Source: a virus. From it: 64,000 nucleotides of DNA. The stretch spans positions 37,702 to 101,701 of the IMG/VR virus record IMGVR_UViG_3300045007_000107; one strand, 5' to 3'. The position numbers and the translations under genes were made by a program. A model generated the notes under the pieces. It saw only the letters and a program-made list of their open reading frames with translations. It did no database searches and had not been told where the DNA came from. Shown here one piece after another: positions 53,485 through 61,257 of the stretch; the stretch's first letter is position 1, and each line of letters opens with the position of its first letter.

Positions 53485-53942
53485 TGTTTTCTGCGTCAAC
53501 ACTCCCGCCTGACGGTAACGGGGAGGTGGTGCCCGAGGACGAACTCGTTAGCGTCGCCTTCGTCTCTTACGATGAGGACGGGCGGATCACCGCAACACGT
53601 CAAGAAGCTGTGTATTTTCTAGTCAAGCGTTACGAGGCCGGGGAGCGGGTAGCAAAGGGGGAGGCCGATGGTCTCACCCACTACGTCGTAAACGAAAAGA
53701 TCACGCTTCGTCCTGCGATACCGGGCGGCTGGGATACGACTACTCTAGCCCCCGGTGATACGGCTACGTGGGAGGGGCTACCTGCCTGTAAGGTAGAGAT
53801 CAGCGGCCCTATCGGGGATATCGTACACGAGCACGAGGGCGGGGACTTGCAGCTATCGTTCCTAGTCCCCGGATCGTACAATATCCTCGTGGAACCGTGG
53901 CCCCATCCGATAAGCCGCACCACGTTGGAGGTAACGGAATGA
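53481..53942 (+). CDS. Tail-fibre-associated protein
   Basis: 153 residues, ATGA overlap with J. N-terminal strands (VAFVSYDEDGRITATRQEAV), then an acidic Gly-rich region and a C-terminal Ig-like part (LQLSFLVPGSYNILVEPWPH). Likely a fibre tip or assembly factor. Not recognised as a named family. Confidence 0.65.
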   Translation: MMFSASTLPPDGNGEVVPEDELVSVAFVSYDEDGRITATRQEAVYFLVKRYEAGERVAKGEADGLTHYVVNEKITLRPAIPGGWDTTTLAPGDTATWEGLPACKVEISGPIGDIVHEHEGGDLQLSFLVPGSYNILVEPWPHPISRTTLEVTE

Positions 53943-54334
53943 AATCCCCGGTTATCATTGGTCCTTCACTGGACGACCTTAAGCTACGGGCGCGGGAGCT
54001 AGTAATGGAGCACTTCGTCTCCCGTGCCGAACAGGATCTTGTGCCGCCTACCATGCGCGCCAAGTACGTGCAAAAGCTTACGGAGGCGACGACCTACCTA
54101 CGCGATGGTACGGAGTCCGATTTACTTAAGCGTGAGGCTGAGATACGGGGCATACCCATCGCAGCCCTCGCCACCATGATCACTCAGATGGGCGTACCGT
54201 CAGACGATATGGAGCTAGATCGCACTCGCGCTAACCTAGCTATTGACGGTGCGAACGATCACTCGGGTGTCTTGGTCGTCCTACGTAACCTCGGCATTAA
54301 GTACAGGGCGCGCCCCGATCCGAATAAACTTTAG
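53939..54334 (+). CDS. Putative fibre-assembly protein
   Basis: 131 residues, ATGA overlap with the previous gene. Helical (LKLRARELVMEHFVSRAEQD, then MRAKYVQKLTEATTYLRD), resembling the small chaperone-like proteins found downstream of siphophage fibres. Unconfirmed. Confidence 0.6.
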   Translation: MKSPVIIGPSLDDLKLRARELVMEHFVSRAEQDLVPPTMRAKYVQKLTEATTYLRDGTESDLLKREAEIRGIPIAALATMITQMGVPSDDMELDRTRANLAIDGANDHSGVLVVLRNLGIKYRARPDPNKL

Positions 54335-54360
54335 AGCCCTACTAAAAATACCAGCAAAGT

Positions 54361-54389
54361 AGCAAGTACCCCCAGGGTCGTCATATACT
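54361..54389 (+). promoter_or_regulatory. Weak promoter before the endolysin gene
   Basis: TATACT at 54384-54389 in the word CATATACTATGG, which resembles the -10 region at 14042. The -35 match is poor (AGCAAG at 17-bp spacing). Palindrome 54406 lies at about +10 to +26. Confidence 0.4.
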
Positions 54390-54436
54390 ATGGCGACCTT
54401 TTTCTTTGCAGCCGTCTGCAAGCTAGGAACCGACTG

Positions 54437-55315
54437 ATGCTCACGTCTCAACAACTGTACGGACGCCATCTGCCGATGACCCGCGAGGGTGTCGTTGCGG
54501 CGGCGCTTACGCTCAAGGTCGATCCCCCGACCATCGCCACCGTGATCGCGGTCGAGGCGGGCTCCGATCCGTTCCTCAGTGACGGTCGGCCCAAGATCCT
54601 CTACGAGGCGCACAAATTCGGTGCGTTTACGAAGCACAAGTACGCCAACATCACTGATGCCAAGGGTCGCGCCATCTCGGCCCGCAAGTGGACGAAGTCG
54701 CTCTATGGTGCGGCGGGTGCGTGGCAGTACCAGCGCCTCGAAACCGCAATGAAGTACGACAATCCGGCCGCCCTGCGCGCAGCGTCTTGGGGTGGCTTTC
54801 AGATCCTTGGGGACAATCACCGCGCCTGCGGCTACGGCCACGTGGACGACTTTGTTCTCGACATGGCCGACAGCGGCGACAAGCAGTTGCTTGCCTTCAT
54901 CAAGTTCATCCAGGCCAACGGCCTCGCGGACGAACTGCAAGACAAGAAGTGGGCGGCATTCGCCAAACAGTATAACGGTCCCCTGTACGCGCAGAACCAG
55001 TACGACAAGAAGCTGGCGCAGACGCACAGCAAGATGGTCACCGATTGGGTCCTGCGCTTTGCCAAAGCTGTTGACCCCGAGGCGCTCGATCCGCAGGGCG
55101 GTGAAGAGACGGTGGGCGTTCGCGTCTTCTCCCGAGCCGAGATTATGGCCGTGCAGGCGACACTTAACGCTTCGCGTGTGCTGATCAGCCCGATCAAGGC
55201 GGACGGCTGGTGGGGTCCGAAAACCTCGGCCGCCGTCAAGGCTTACCAGAAGTTCTTCAAACTCGAAGCTAATGGTGAGCTGACCGAAGAAACCCTGGCG
55301 CACCTCGACGTGTAA
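54437..55315 (+). CDS. Endolysin: N-acetylmuramidase plus peptidoglycan-binding domain
   Basis: 292 residues. Residues 12-190 follow the N-acetylmuramidase (DUF3380) pattern: IATVIAVEAGSDPFLSDGRP then ILYEAHKFGAFTKHKYA and SWGGFQILGDNHRACGYGHV. Residues 225-290 are a PG-binding-1 repeat (IMAVQATLNASRV...WWGPKTSAAVKAYQKFFKLEANG). It hydrolyses cell wall at lysis. No signal peptide is seen, so release depends on a holin. Confidence 0.85.
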   Translation: MLTSQQLYGRHLPMTREGVVAAALTLKVDPPTIATVIAVEAGSDPFLSDGRPKILYEAHKFGAFTKHKYANITDAKGRAISARKWTKSLYGAAGAWQYQRLETAMKYDNPAALRAASWGGFQILGDNHRACGYGHVDDFVLDMADSGDKQLLAFIKFIQANGLADELQDKKWAAFAKQYNGPLYAQNQYDKKLAQTHSKMVTDWVLRFAKAVDPEALDPQGGEETVGVRVFSRAEIMAVQATLNASRVLISPIKADGWWGPKTSAAVKAYQKFFKLEANGELTEETLAHLDV

Positions 55316-55316
55316 T

Positions 55317-55610
55317 ATGACGCCCGAGATTATCGCCGGCATCCTAGGTTACGGGGGACCAGGGTTAGTCATCCTGATCCTTCTTCTCGTTGCGAAGCGG
55401 CTTTTCGATCTGCTGACCGAGGAGCAAAAGGCGCACCGCATCACTGCCGTCACGGCGGCAGAGAACTCGCACAAGTTCGCGGACGCGCTAGAGAACACGA
55501 ACGACATCATTAAAAATACCAATGAGAAGATCGACAAAGGTAATGAAAAAATAGACGCATTGGGTGGCATGATCCGCGACCGGCTTCCAGCTAAGTCGGG
55601 AGGTTCTTGA
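55317..55610 (+). CDS. Single-pass membrane protein with coiled coil, lysis region
   Basis: 97 residues starting two bases after the endolysin stop. One N-terminal helix (GYGGPGLVILILLLVAKRLF), then an amphipathic coiled coil (FADALENTNDIIKNTNEKID). The topology suits a holin-accessory or antiholin protein. Position supports a lysis role; not proven. Confidence 0.6.
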   Translation: MTPEIIAGILGYGGPGLVILILLLVAKRLFDLLTEEQKAHRITAVTAAENSHKFADALENTNDIIKNTNEKIDKGNEKIDALGGMIRDRLPAKSGGS

Positions 55611-55786
55611 TGAGGCATATAATGCAGAAGCTTGCCTCGTTCTTCCACTTGCTGTTCCACGGCAACCCGGAAGGACCACAGCTTCATGAGGAGTTGCAGC
55701 GGGCACGCGCCCGCCAGGATGCGGCTGAGCGTGACCTACGCCACACAATGGAAGCGTTAACCAGCCCCAGGGGTCCGCAGCGATGA
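55610..55786 (+). CDS. 58-residue lysis-region protein
   Basis: ATG 55610 overlaps the previous stop. A short hydrophobic helix (KLASFFHLLFHG) precedes a charged coiled segment (LQRARARQDAAERDLRHTM). Coupled to the next gene (ATGA). Unknown, probably part of the lysis cassette. Confidence 0.55.
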   Translation: MRHIMQKLASFFHLLFHGNPEGPQLHEELQRARARQDAAERDLRHTMEALTSPRGPQR

Positions 55787-56307
55787 ATTTGTTTAGGCGT
55801 ATGATCAGGACCGATGGTAGTGCGATCCCCATCGTAGCCCTGTTACTAATGCTGCTGTATGGCCTACTCTGCCTTATCACGGACAATCAAGTCCTGATGT
55901 TAGGGCTGCACGTCACCCGTATCCTGATCGCGGTAGCGGTCATCATCACCTACTATCCGCACTGGTACAGCGCCTTTCATGCGGAACGCCTAGGCAAGGT
56001 CGATCAACTCGCCCTCGGCGTTTTCGTCACGTGGATGGCGGTGTTCTTCCATGCCTGTTACAGTCTCGCGTGGCGGGCGCTCGGCAACCCCGATTGGATG
56101 GTGCAGAGCGATATGATGGGTATCCCGTACTTCATCGCGATGATGGGCGGCACCCTGCATATCACGGCCATGCGGACGGAAAAGGGCACGGTGCCGATGG
56201 CGAACGTGACGATGGTTATGGTCGCATTCATCACCGGCATTCTCGCGGGCATGGCGGGTGCGTATTACGGGGAGATCCTGCAAAACTTGGAGAACCTCGC
56301 GCACTGA
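55783..56307 (+). CDS. Four-helix membrane protein, putative holin-class
   Basis: 174 residues with about four transmembrane segments (PIVALLLMLLYGLLCLI, MLGLHVTRILIAVAVII, ALGVFVTWMAVFFHACYSLA, TMVMVAFITGILAGMAGAY). It could be a holin or another membrane protein of the lysis region. No family match claimed. Confidence 0.6.
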   Translation: MNLFRRMIRTDGSAIPIVALLLMLLYGLLCLITDNQVLMLGLHVTRILIAVAVIITYYPHWYSAFHAERLGKVDQLALGVFVTWMAVFFHACYSLAWRALGNPDWMVQSDMMGIPYFIAMMGGTLHITAMRTEKGTVPMANVTMVMVAFITGILAGMAGAYYGEILQNLENLAH

Positions 56308-56344
56308 TCTTTGCTTGCAGACGGCTGCACGATAGACGATAATG

Positions 56345-56371
56345 AAGCCCTCCTAACCAGAGGGCTTTGTT
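56345..56371 (+). terminator. Terminator-like hairpin overlapping ribosome site of next gene
   Basis: AAGCCCTC-ctaacca-GAGGGCTT followed by TGTT and then ATG 56372. Palindrome 56315 is just upstream. The 3' arm GAGGG is also the only ribosome site for the next gene, so the hairpin can both end upstream transcription and mask initiation. Confidence 0.65.
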
Positions 56372-56905
56372 ATGCACGGACGAAACATTCGCGCGGCCAT
56401 GCTCGCGTTCTCGATCTTCGCAGTCGTGGTGGTCTTCCCCATGATGGCGTTCGCCCAGGACGCGAGTACGGTCGTCACCCCCTTCGACACGATCTACAAG
56501 GGCTATGTCGAGCCCATCGTGCTCAGCATCGTCGGCGTGATCGTCACCGCGATCATCGCTTGGGTGTCCGCGATCATCAAGCGATACACCGGCATCGACA
56601 TCGAGGCCAAGTACGGCAAGCGCATCCACGATGCGGTGATGACCGGCGTGTCGGCGGGCCTGACGAAAGCCGGCATCGCGGCGGCCGACTTCAAGATCGA
56701 TGTTCACTACCAGATCGTCGCCGACGCGGTGAACTGGACGAAGCGGACGGTACCGGACGCGCTCGATCACTTCGGCATGACGGCCGAGGAGATCCAGAAG
56801 CTCGCCCTGTCCAAGGTCGGTCTGCTCGCCGAGAGCGGCGTTACCCCGTTCAAGGGCGATGTCGCCACCCTGGCGCCGGCCGTGCGTGCGACCGACCACG
56901 GCTGA
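56372..56905 (+). CDS. Holin-like membrane protein with signal sequence
   Basis: 177 residues. N-terminal cleavable-looking signal (AMLAFSIFAVVVVFPMMAFA, then QD), a transmembrane helix (IVLSIVGVIVTAIIAWVSAI), then a soluble amphipathic region (GIDIEAKYGKRIHDAVMTGV). The layout matches phage holins of the LLH/superfamily-6 type. The ribosome site lies in the preceding hairpin. Confidence 0.6.
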   Translation: MHGRNIRAAMLAFSIFAVVVVFPMMAFAQDASTVVTPFDTIYKGYVEPIVLSIVGVIVTAIIAWVSAIIKRYTGIDIEAKYGKRIHDAVMTGVSAGLTKAGIAAADFKIDVHYQIVADAVNWTKRTVPDALDHFGMTAEEIQKLALSKVGLLAESGVTPFKGDVATLAPAVRATDHG

Positions 56906-57249
56906 TGCTCAGCTACGTCAAGATTGCACTGGCCCTCATTCAGCTAGTGCAATACTTCGTGAAGCGAGCCGACGAGAAGCGGCTCATTTCACAGGGCGAG
57001 AAGCAGCAGATCGCCGCTGCTCTCTCAGAGGTCAACCAGATGGTCACGGAGGCCAAGCATGTTGAGAACAGCGTTGATCGCATGTCTAGCGATGCTGTGT
57101 CTGACGAACTGTCAAGGTATTACGCAACCGATCCTGGACCTGGGATTGGCGGCGACCGGCGGGAGTCCCTCTCTCTCGACAGTGCAACGGGCGCGACAGG
57201 CCGGTTCGTTCTGCCAGATCAGCAAGAGCATCCCGGTCGAAAGAACTAA
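56905..57249 (+). CDS. Inner-membrane spanin (Rz-like)
   Basis: 114 residues, TGATG-coupled to the holin-like gene. N-terminal helix (VKIALALIQLVQYF), then a periplasmic coiled coil (RLISQGEKQQIAAALSEVNQ, MVTEAKHVENSVDRM). The 3' part overlaps the lipoprotein gene at 57059 in another frame, the classic Rz/Rz1 nested arrangement. It would link the inner membrane to the outer-membrane partner at lysis. Confidence 0.7.
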   Translation: MLSYVKIALALIQLVQYFVKRADEKRLISQGEKQQIAAALSEVNQMVTEAKHVENSVDRMSSDAVSDELSRYYATDPGPGIGGDRRESLSLDSATGATGRFVLPDQQEHPGRKN

Positions 57250-57397
57250 CATCCCGGCGATTGCCGAGATGACGCGTCGGGGCATCCTGACGGAAAACCT
57301 CAAGCACGACTGCTTGTGCAACACGGGGCGCGTTCCCGAGGCACGGTGCGCCGAGGTAACCAAGGGCGTCTACATGGTCCTGACGCAACGGCGGTAG
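57059..57397 (+). CDS. Outer-membrane spanin lipoprotein (Rz1-like)
   Basis: 112 residues. A signal ending MLCLTNC gives a lipobox (L-T-N-C, lipidated Cys18). It starts inside the Rz-like gene, 154 bases after its start, and shares 191 bases with it in another frame. Four more Cys follow (SFCQI, DCLC, ARCAEV). Lipid anchoring to the outer membrane would complete the spanin complex. Confidence 0.7.
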   Translation: MLRTALIACLAMLCLTNCQGITQPILDLGLAATGGSPSLSTVQRARQAGSFCQISKSIPVERTNIPAIAEMTRRGILTENLKHDCLCNTGRVPEARCAEVTKGVYMVLTQRR

Positions 57398-57517
57398 CCG
57401 AAAGAACGGACTAGACTTGAGGCCCCGGCCCCGTCGCAGTAATGTGGCGGGGTCGTCGTTTGTGGCGATACCTCGTGCGGTCTTGCAGCCATCTGCAAGC
57501 AATTAGGGAGAGAGCGT

Positions 57518-57847
57518 ATGCCTCTTACGTTAGAGCCGGGTTGCATTGCTCGTCGCAAGCCCTCGCTGGGCACGGCGAACAACGCGCGTCACCTCGTCGT
57601 CACGAAGGTCTTCCCCGCCATGGGGATCGCCAAGTGCTTCTACGTCCGCTACGGCAAGCGGTACGGCTACAAGGTCATCGACGTGAAGATCGCGGAACTC
57701 GAAGTTCTGCTCAACTCGCCGGAACGGATGGCGGCCGAGGCCGGGGCCGATCCGCACGCCGCAGGCTATGGTTCTGGTAACGCCGGCACGCGGGCCACGT
57801 ACTTCGCCAAGGACCCCGGCGTCCCCGAGGCGCCGGAAGTTCCGTAA
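57518..57847 (+). CDS. Hypothetical protein
   Basis: 109 residues after AGGGAGAGAGCGT. The first 70 residues (LEPGCIARRKPSLGTANNAR, then VVTKVFPAMGIAKCFYVRYG) look folded; the rest is Gly/Ala/Pro-rich. Unknown. Palindrome 57483 precedes it. Confidence 0.65.
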   Translation: MPLTLEPGCIARRKPSLGTANNARHLVVTKVFPAMGIAKCFYVRYGKRYGYKVIDVKIAELEVLLNSPERMAAEAGADPHAAGYGSGNAGTRATYFAKDPGVPEAPEVP

Positions 57848-57953
57848 CGCAGTAAACGTAGTCCCGATTAACTATTGCTATCTGGTAGGATCGGGGTTAC
57901 ATTAAACCCATCGAACGGGGTTTCGTCCTCCTCCGGGGTTACCCGTTCGGTAT

Positions 57954-58024
57954 CGCGGCCCCCGCATGTGGATTGCGTGTTTGCTCCGTAGCAGCGTTAT
58001 CCTCACCGCCATGCGGGGGCCGCG
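57954..58024. repeat. Large inverted repeat upstream of tRNA genes
   Basis: CGCGGCCCCCGCATG (57954-57968) and its perfect complement CATGCGGGGGCCGCG (58010-58024) are 15-bp arms separated by 41 bases. An earlier stem (CGAACGGG at 57912 with CCCGTTCG at 57942) precedes it. The tRNA-Gln gene starts ten bases after the right arm. Possible roles are an RNA processing structure, a terminator without a T-run, or a recombination remnant. Confidence 0.7.
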
Positions 58025-58033
58025 CCGCACTGA

Positions 58034-58109
58034 TGCCGGATAGCTAAGTTGGTAAAGCAACGGTCTTTGGTACCGTCATCCGCAGGTTCGAATCCTGCTC
58101 CGGCAACCA
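58034..58109 (+). tRNA. trnQ: tRNA-Gln (TTG)
   Basis: 76 nt with acceptor TGCCGGA paired with TCCGGCA, an anticodon stem ACGGT/ACCGT with loop CTTTGGT giving anticodon TTG (decodes CAA), T-arm GCAGG-TTCGAAT-CCTGC, discriminator A and encoded CCA. CAA is the rare Gln codon in this GC-rich genome, so the tRNA may relieve a host shortage. Confidence 0.9.
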
Positions 58110-58115
58110 ATCTGG

Positions 58116-58190
58116 ATGGGCGTATTTCAGCGGTTAGAATGTCGGTCTCCAAAACCGAAGACGCGGGTTCGAGTCCCGCCGCCCGTGCCA
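58116..58190 (+). tRNA. trnW: tRNA-Trp (CCA)
   Basis: 75 nt with acceptor ATGGGCG paired with CGCCCGT (one G-U), anticodon stem TCGGT/ACCGA with loop CTCCAAA giving anticodon CCA, T-arm GCGGG-TTCGAGT-CCCGC, discriminator G and encoded CCA. Six bases after tRNA-Gln, so probably co-transcribed. Confidence 0.9.
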
Positions 58191-58307
58191 CCCCCGCTGT
58201 GAACAATGCGGTAGAGCTTTAGCTCCCCATAGGTGCAGCCCTAAATGGTGTTACGTTCATCGTAAGTGGTCCGACACTGATAAGCGCAAGACGCGTCATT
58301 TGGACGA

Positions 58308-58336
58308 TTGACAAAAATCTCACATATCCATAGTAT
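58308..58336 (+). promoter_or_regulatory. Strong sigma-70-type promoter
   Basis: Consensus TTGACA (58308-58313), 17 bp, TAGTAT (58331-58336). Expected start near 58343, in front of an attenuator hairpin and the AAA+ ATPase gene. Confidence 0.8.
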
Positions 58337-58367
58337 GTCTCTGCCGTGGCAATGGCAGCGAATGAAC

Positions 58368-58402
58368 AACGGGGCGTCAGCGATGACGCTCCGTTTTCTT
58401 TT
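58368..58402 (+). terminator. Leader terminator/attenuator before the AAA+ module
   Basis: AACGGGGCGTCA-GCGA-TGACGCTCCGTT: a 12-base stem with one G-U pair followed by TTCTTTTG. It lies about 25 bases after the expected start of the promoter at 58308, with a small hairpin (CTGCC...GGCAG) before it. This is typical of a transcription attenuator or antitermination target. Confidence 0.8.
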
Positions 58403-58496
58403 GCCCGAAAGACCTATACGAGATTATTTTATTGCGCTAAGACAGGTGCTCGTATACTCTACGCTTGCGCATAGCGCGTTTGCCACGGAGCACCAC

Positions 58497-60242
58497 ATGC
58501 CTGTAATGTCATCGGAAGCCGCGCGCACTGTGCGCAACGCGGAAACATTCGTCAAGGATTTCGACCATCGTTCGGCCGCTGGCGTCGCCGTCTTTATCGT
58601 GCGGACGCGCGAAATCCTCCGCACGCAGCACACGTTGCAGGACTACGCCATCCAAGAGGGGATGGACTTCAAATCCTGGCAGTGCAACACCGGCATCGCG
58701 AACTACCCCGCTGTGCGGCCCGATCAGCCCATGGACGACAACGGGCGAAAGCCGTCGAACTTCGTGACCAGCCCGGCGACGTTCGGCATCGACAAAGCGT
58801 TGGAGTATTGCAGCGCCCAGCTAAGCGGCGAAGTGCTGATCACCTTCACCCACGCCCACGGCAAGCTCGACAACAACGTGATCCAGCAGTGGATCAATGA
58901 TCTCGCGTTCAAGGGCATGACTAGCGCGCACCAGCGCTTCGTGTTCCTCGTGCCGCTCGACTACGTGCCGCCGCCTGAGATCGAGGAAAGCATCTATCTC
59001 ATGGACTTCCTGGCTCCCTCGCACGCGGAGCTTCGGGACAGCTACAACGACGTGCTCGCGAGTATCCGCGAGGGTGAGGCGCCGGAATTTTCCGAGGCGG
59101 AAATCAACAACCTCATCCAGAACGGCCTCGGCATGACCAGCCAAGAATTCGGCACCGCCGTATCGCTGGCCTCGGTTACCTTGCATCCGTCTGCACGCGG
59201 CGAGGACGCCCCGCCTCCCACCGTCGATGACTTTATCAAAATCGTTCTCGACCAAAAGGTCCAGATCATCCGCAAGACCAACATCCTTAAGCTCATGCCG
59301 TCCGTCAGGATGGACGAGGTCGGCGGCCTCGATCTTCTCAAGAAGTGGATCGGGGATCGTGCGGTCGGCTTCACCGAGGAAGCCAAGACTTTCGGCGTCG
59401 AAGCGCCCAAGGGCGTGCTCACGGTCGGCCCGCCCGGTACGGGTAAGTCGCTGCTCGCCAAGGCGGTCGCGTCGGTGTTCCAGCTACCGCTCGTCATCAT
59501 GGACATCAGCGCGGTATTCGACCGGTTCGTCGGCAACTCCGAGGGCAAGATGCGTTCGGCCCTGGCGCTGATCGACGCGATGGCGCCGTGTGTGCTGCTC
59601 GTGGACGAAGTGGACAAGGGTTTCGCGGGAGCCTCCGGTGGCGGCGGTGGCGGCGACGGCGGTATCACCCAGCGCGTGTTCGGTACGTTCCTCACGTGGA
59701 TGCAGGAGCGCAAGAACGACGAGAAGCCCGTCTTCACCGTCATGACCGCGAACAACATCCTCGGTCTGCCGCCCGAACTCATGCGTAAGGGTCGTATCGA
59801 TGAAATCTTCTCCGTCAGCTTCCCGTCCGCGTTGGAAGCGGCCGAAATCCTCAAGATCCACTTGAACAAGCGCGGTCACGAGGATACTCTGACGGACGGT
59901 GAAATTCGCGAGGTCGTGACAAGCTGTCACAACTTCGTCGGCGCCGAACTCGAAGCTATCGTCAAAGACGGTCTGTACACCGCCTTCAACAGCCCGCAGG
60001 GCGAACTCACGAAGGAAATCCTGATCAATCAGGCCAAAGCACTCAAGCCTATGTCGGTCACGTTCGCGGATCGTATCCGGGTGCTGGACGATTGGGCCAA
60101 GAACAACACCAAGCCCGCATCAAGCGGCCAGACCTTCACCACGGACGACGAGGCCAAGCCGGCCGCTACCGGTGGGTTGCAGCGTCGCCTTCTCCGTCCC
60201 CGCACCAAGGCGGCGGCCCCCGGCCGTACCATGGACAACTAA
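58497..60242 (+). CDS. AAA+ ATPase, Ycf46-like
   Basis: 581 residues from ATG 58497 behind CCACGGAGC; the open frame continues upstream only through the leader. The N-terminal third is family-specific (MEDFKSWQCNTGIANYP-like, EESIYLMDFLAPSHAEL). Walker A GPPGTGKS at about 310, Walker B VLLVDEVDKG at about 366, then MTANNILGLPPELMRKGRID with the arginine-finger region at about 428. Palindrome 59181 encodes LHPSAR between the two halves. Its association with DUF1257 and DUF2997 downstream matches the Ycf46/Ycf35 set. Substrate unknown. Confidence 0.85.
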   Translation: MPVMSSEAARTVRNAETFVKDFDHRSAAGVAVFIVRTREILRTQHTLQDYAIQEGMDFKSWQCNTGIANYPAVRPDQPMDDNGRKPSNFVTSPATFGIDKALEYCSAQLSGEVLITFTHAHGKLDNNVIQQWINDLAFKGMTSAHQRFVFLVPLDYVPPPEIEESIYLMDFLAPSHAELRDSYNDVLASIREGEAPEFSEAEINNLIQNGLGMTSQEFGTAVSLASVTLHPSARGEDAPPPTVDDFIKIVLDQKVQIIRKTNILKLMPSVRMDEVGGLDLLKKWIGDRAVGFTEEAKTFGVEAPKGVLTVGPPGTGKSLLAKAVASVFQLPLVIMDISAVFDRFVGNSEGKMRSALALIDAMAPCVLLVDEVDKGFAGASGGGGGGDGGITQRVFGTFLTWMQERKNDEKPVFTVMTANNILGLPPELMRKGRIDEIFSVSFPSALEAAEILKIHLNKRGHEDTLTDGEIREVVTSCHNFVGAELEAIVKDGLYTAFNSPQGELTKEILINQAKALKPMSVTFADRIRVLDDWAKNNTKPASSGQTFTTDDEAKPAATGGLQRRLLRPRTKAAAPGRTMDN

Positions 60243-60257
60243 GCGAAAGGAACCTCT

Positions 60258-60608
60258 GTGCCGCTTCGTAAAGTGGGCGCCCCTGCGGCGCCCCCCAAGC
60301 CCGTCCCCGCCGCCAAGACGTTCAAGCATCCTGCACAGGAGCGTGTTCGCAAGCCCGAGCCCGCCCAAAAGGATGAGACCGAAGATAAGGGAGTACCTCG
60401 AACGGTCACTGTTCGTTTGCACCCGAAGCACTACGATATGCTGCAAGCTATCGTGGACGCGCGGGAGACAGACAAGTCGGATGCGCTGAAATATCTTATC
60501 AGGACAGGCTTTCAAGCCTATTCAGCGCATGACGCCGAGCTTACACTCACGGACACGGCGGGGCGTATCACCACGATCCCCATCGTGAACAACGGCAAGC
60601 CTGCCTAG
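60258..60608 (+). CDS. Ribbon-helix-helix protein with MPLRKV N-terminus
   Basis: 116 residues from GTG 60258 with GAAAGGAACC upstream. A basic Pro/Lys N-terminus (MPLRKVGAPAAPPKPVPAAK) precedes a ribbon-helix-helix segment (RTVTVRLHPKHYDMLQAIVD, then TDKSDALKYLIRTGFQAY). A dimeric DNA-binding protein in the AAA+ module. Candidate binder for the dispersed palindrome or a regulator of the module. Confidence 0.65.
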   Translation: MPLRKVGAPAAPPKPVPAAKTFKHPAQERVRKPEPAQKDETEDKGVPRTVTVRLHPKHYDMLQAIVDARETDKSDALKYLIRTGFQAYSAHDAELTLTDTAGRITTIPIVNNGKPA

Positions 60609-60621
60609 GAACGGAGCGAAC

Positions 60622-61257
60622 ATGCTATTGCAGGTAACCACGGGCGAAGAGTCCTTCCCCGGTACGACGTGCAAGGTCGCGGCCACGTACGCCAGAACCA
60701 CGGCCTTGCAGCCGTCTGCAATGCATGTCCAGCCGAAGGACCCACGGTCGGGCGTCAGCAAGGTCGGGCAGGATCAATACTTCCCGGCCTCTTCGCGCAA
60801 CCGGAACCACGGGCAATGGATCGTCGGGCGGTACGCCGTACCCGAACAGTCCATTGTCCGCATTCGTTCGCAGCACCGCGAGTTGCGCAACGGACCTTTC
60901 TACGAGAACGCGTCCCTGTTGATCCGTATGCGGGAACAAGCCGCCCTGCGGGTTGTCCGGGTCACGCTCACACAACACGAGTACGCGGCCACACACTTCG
61001 CCTACTTCGAAGGACGGTTCGACATTGTCCGGCCCGAATGGTTCGAACAACTCGGATACGTTCCCGTTCCCGCAGAGGCGGGCGAATACATTGACGGCAC
61101 CGACCTTAATGGGGTAATCACCGTCGAAGTCAGTGAGGCTGAGATATCCCGTTGGGAGCCCGGCGCGGTGCGCTCGGTGGTTACATCAACGGGCCAACGC
61201 GTCGAATTGCCAACTGCTGGCGTTCGGCGTAAACTGCGGATACCGCAACGGCGGTAA
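60622..61257 (+). CDS. Hypothetical protein of the AAA+ module
   Basis: 211 residues, ATG 60622 behind GGAACGGAGC. Palindrome 60706 encodes LQPSAM near residue 30. The middle has RSQHRELRNGPFYENASLLI. The basic C-terminus VRRKLRIPQRR is a relative of the recurrent LRKL tail. No family recognised. Confidence 0.65.
   Translation: MLLQVTTGEESFPGTTCKVAATYARTTALQPSAMHVQPKDPRSGVSKVGQDQYFPASSRNRNHGQWIVGRYAVPEQSIVRIRSQHRELRNGPFYENASLLIRMREQAALRVVRVTLTQHEYAATHFAYFEGRFDIVRPEWFEQLGYVPVPAEAGEYIDGTDLNGVITVEVSEAEISRWEPGAVRSVVTSTGQRVELPTAGVRRKLRIPQRR

Noticed and set aside
58195-58245. Possible third tRNA after tRNA-Trp (GCGGTAGAGC resembles a D-arm)
   Set aside because: No T-arm TTCRANY, no acceptor pairing and no CCA; probably chance or a very decayed remnant.
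58308-58496. AAA+ ATPase starting at 58308
   Set aside because: That segment contains the promoter and a 12-bp terminator; ATG 58497 has the standard CGGAGC ribosome site.
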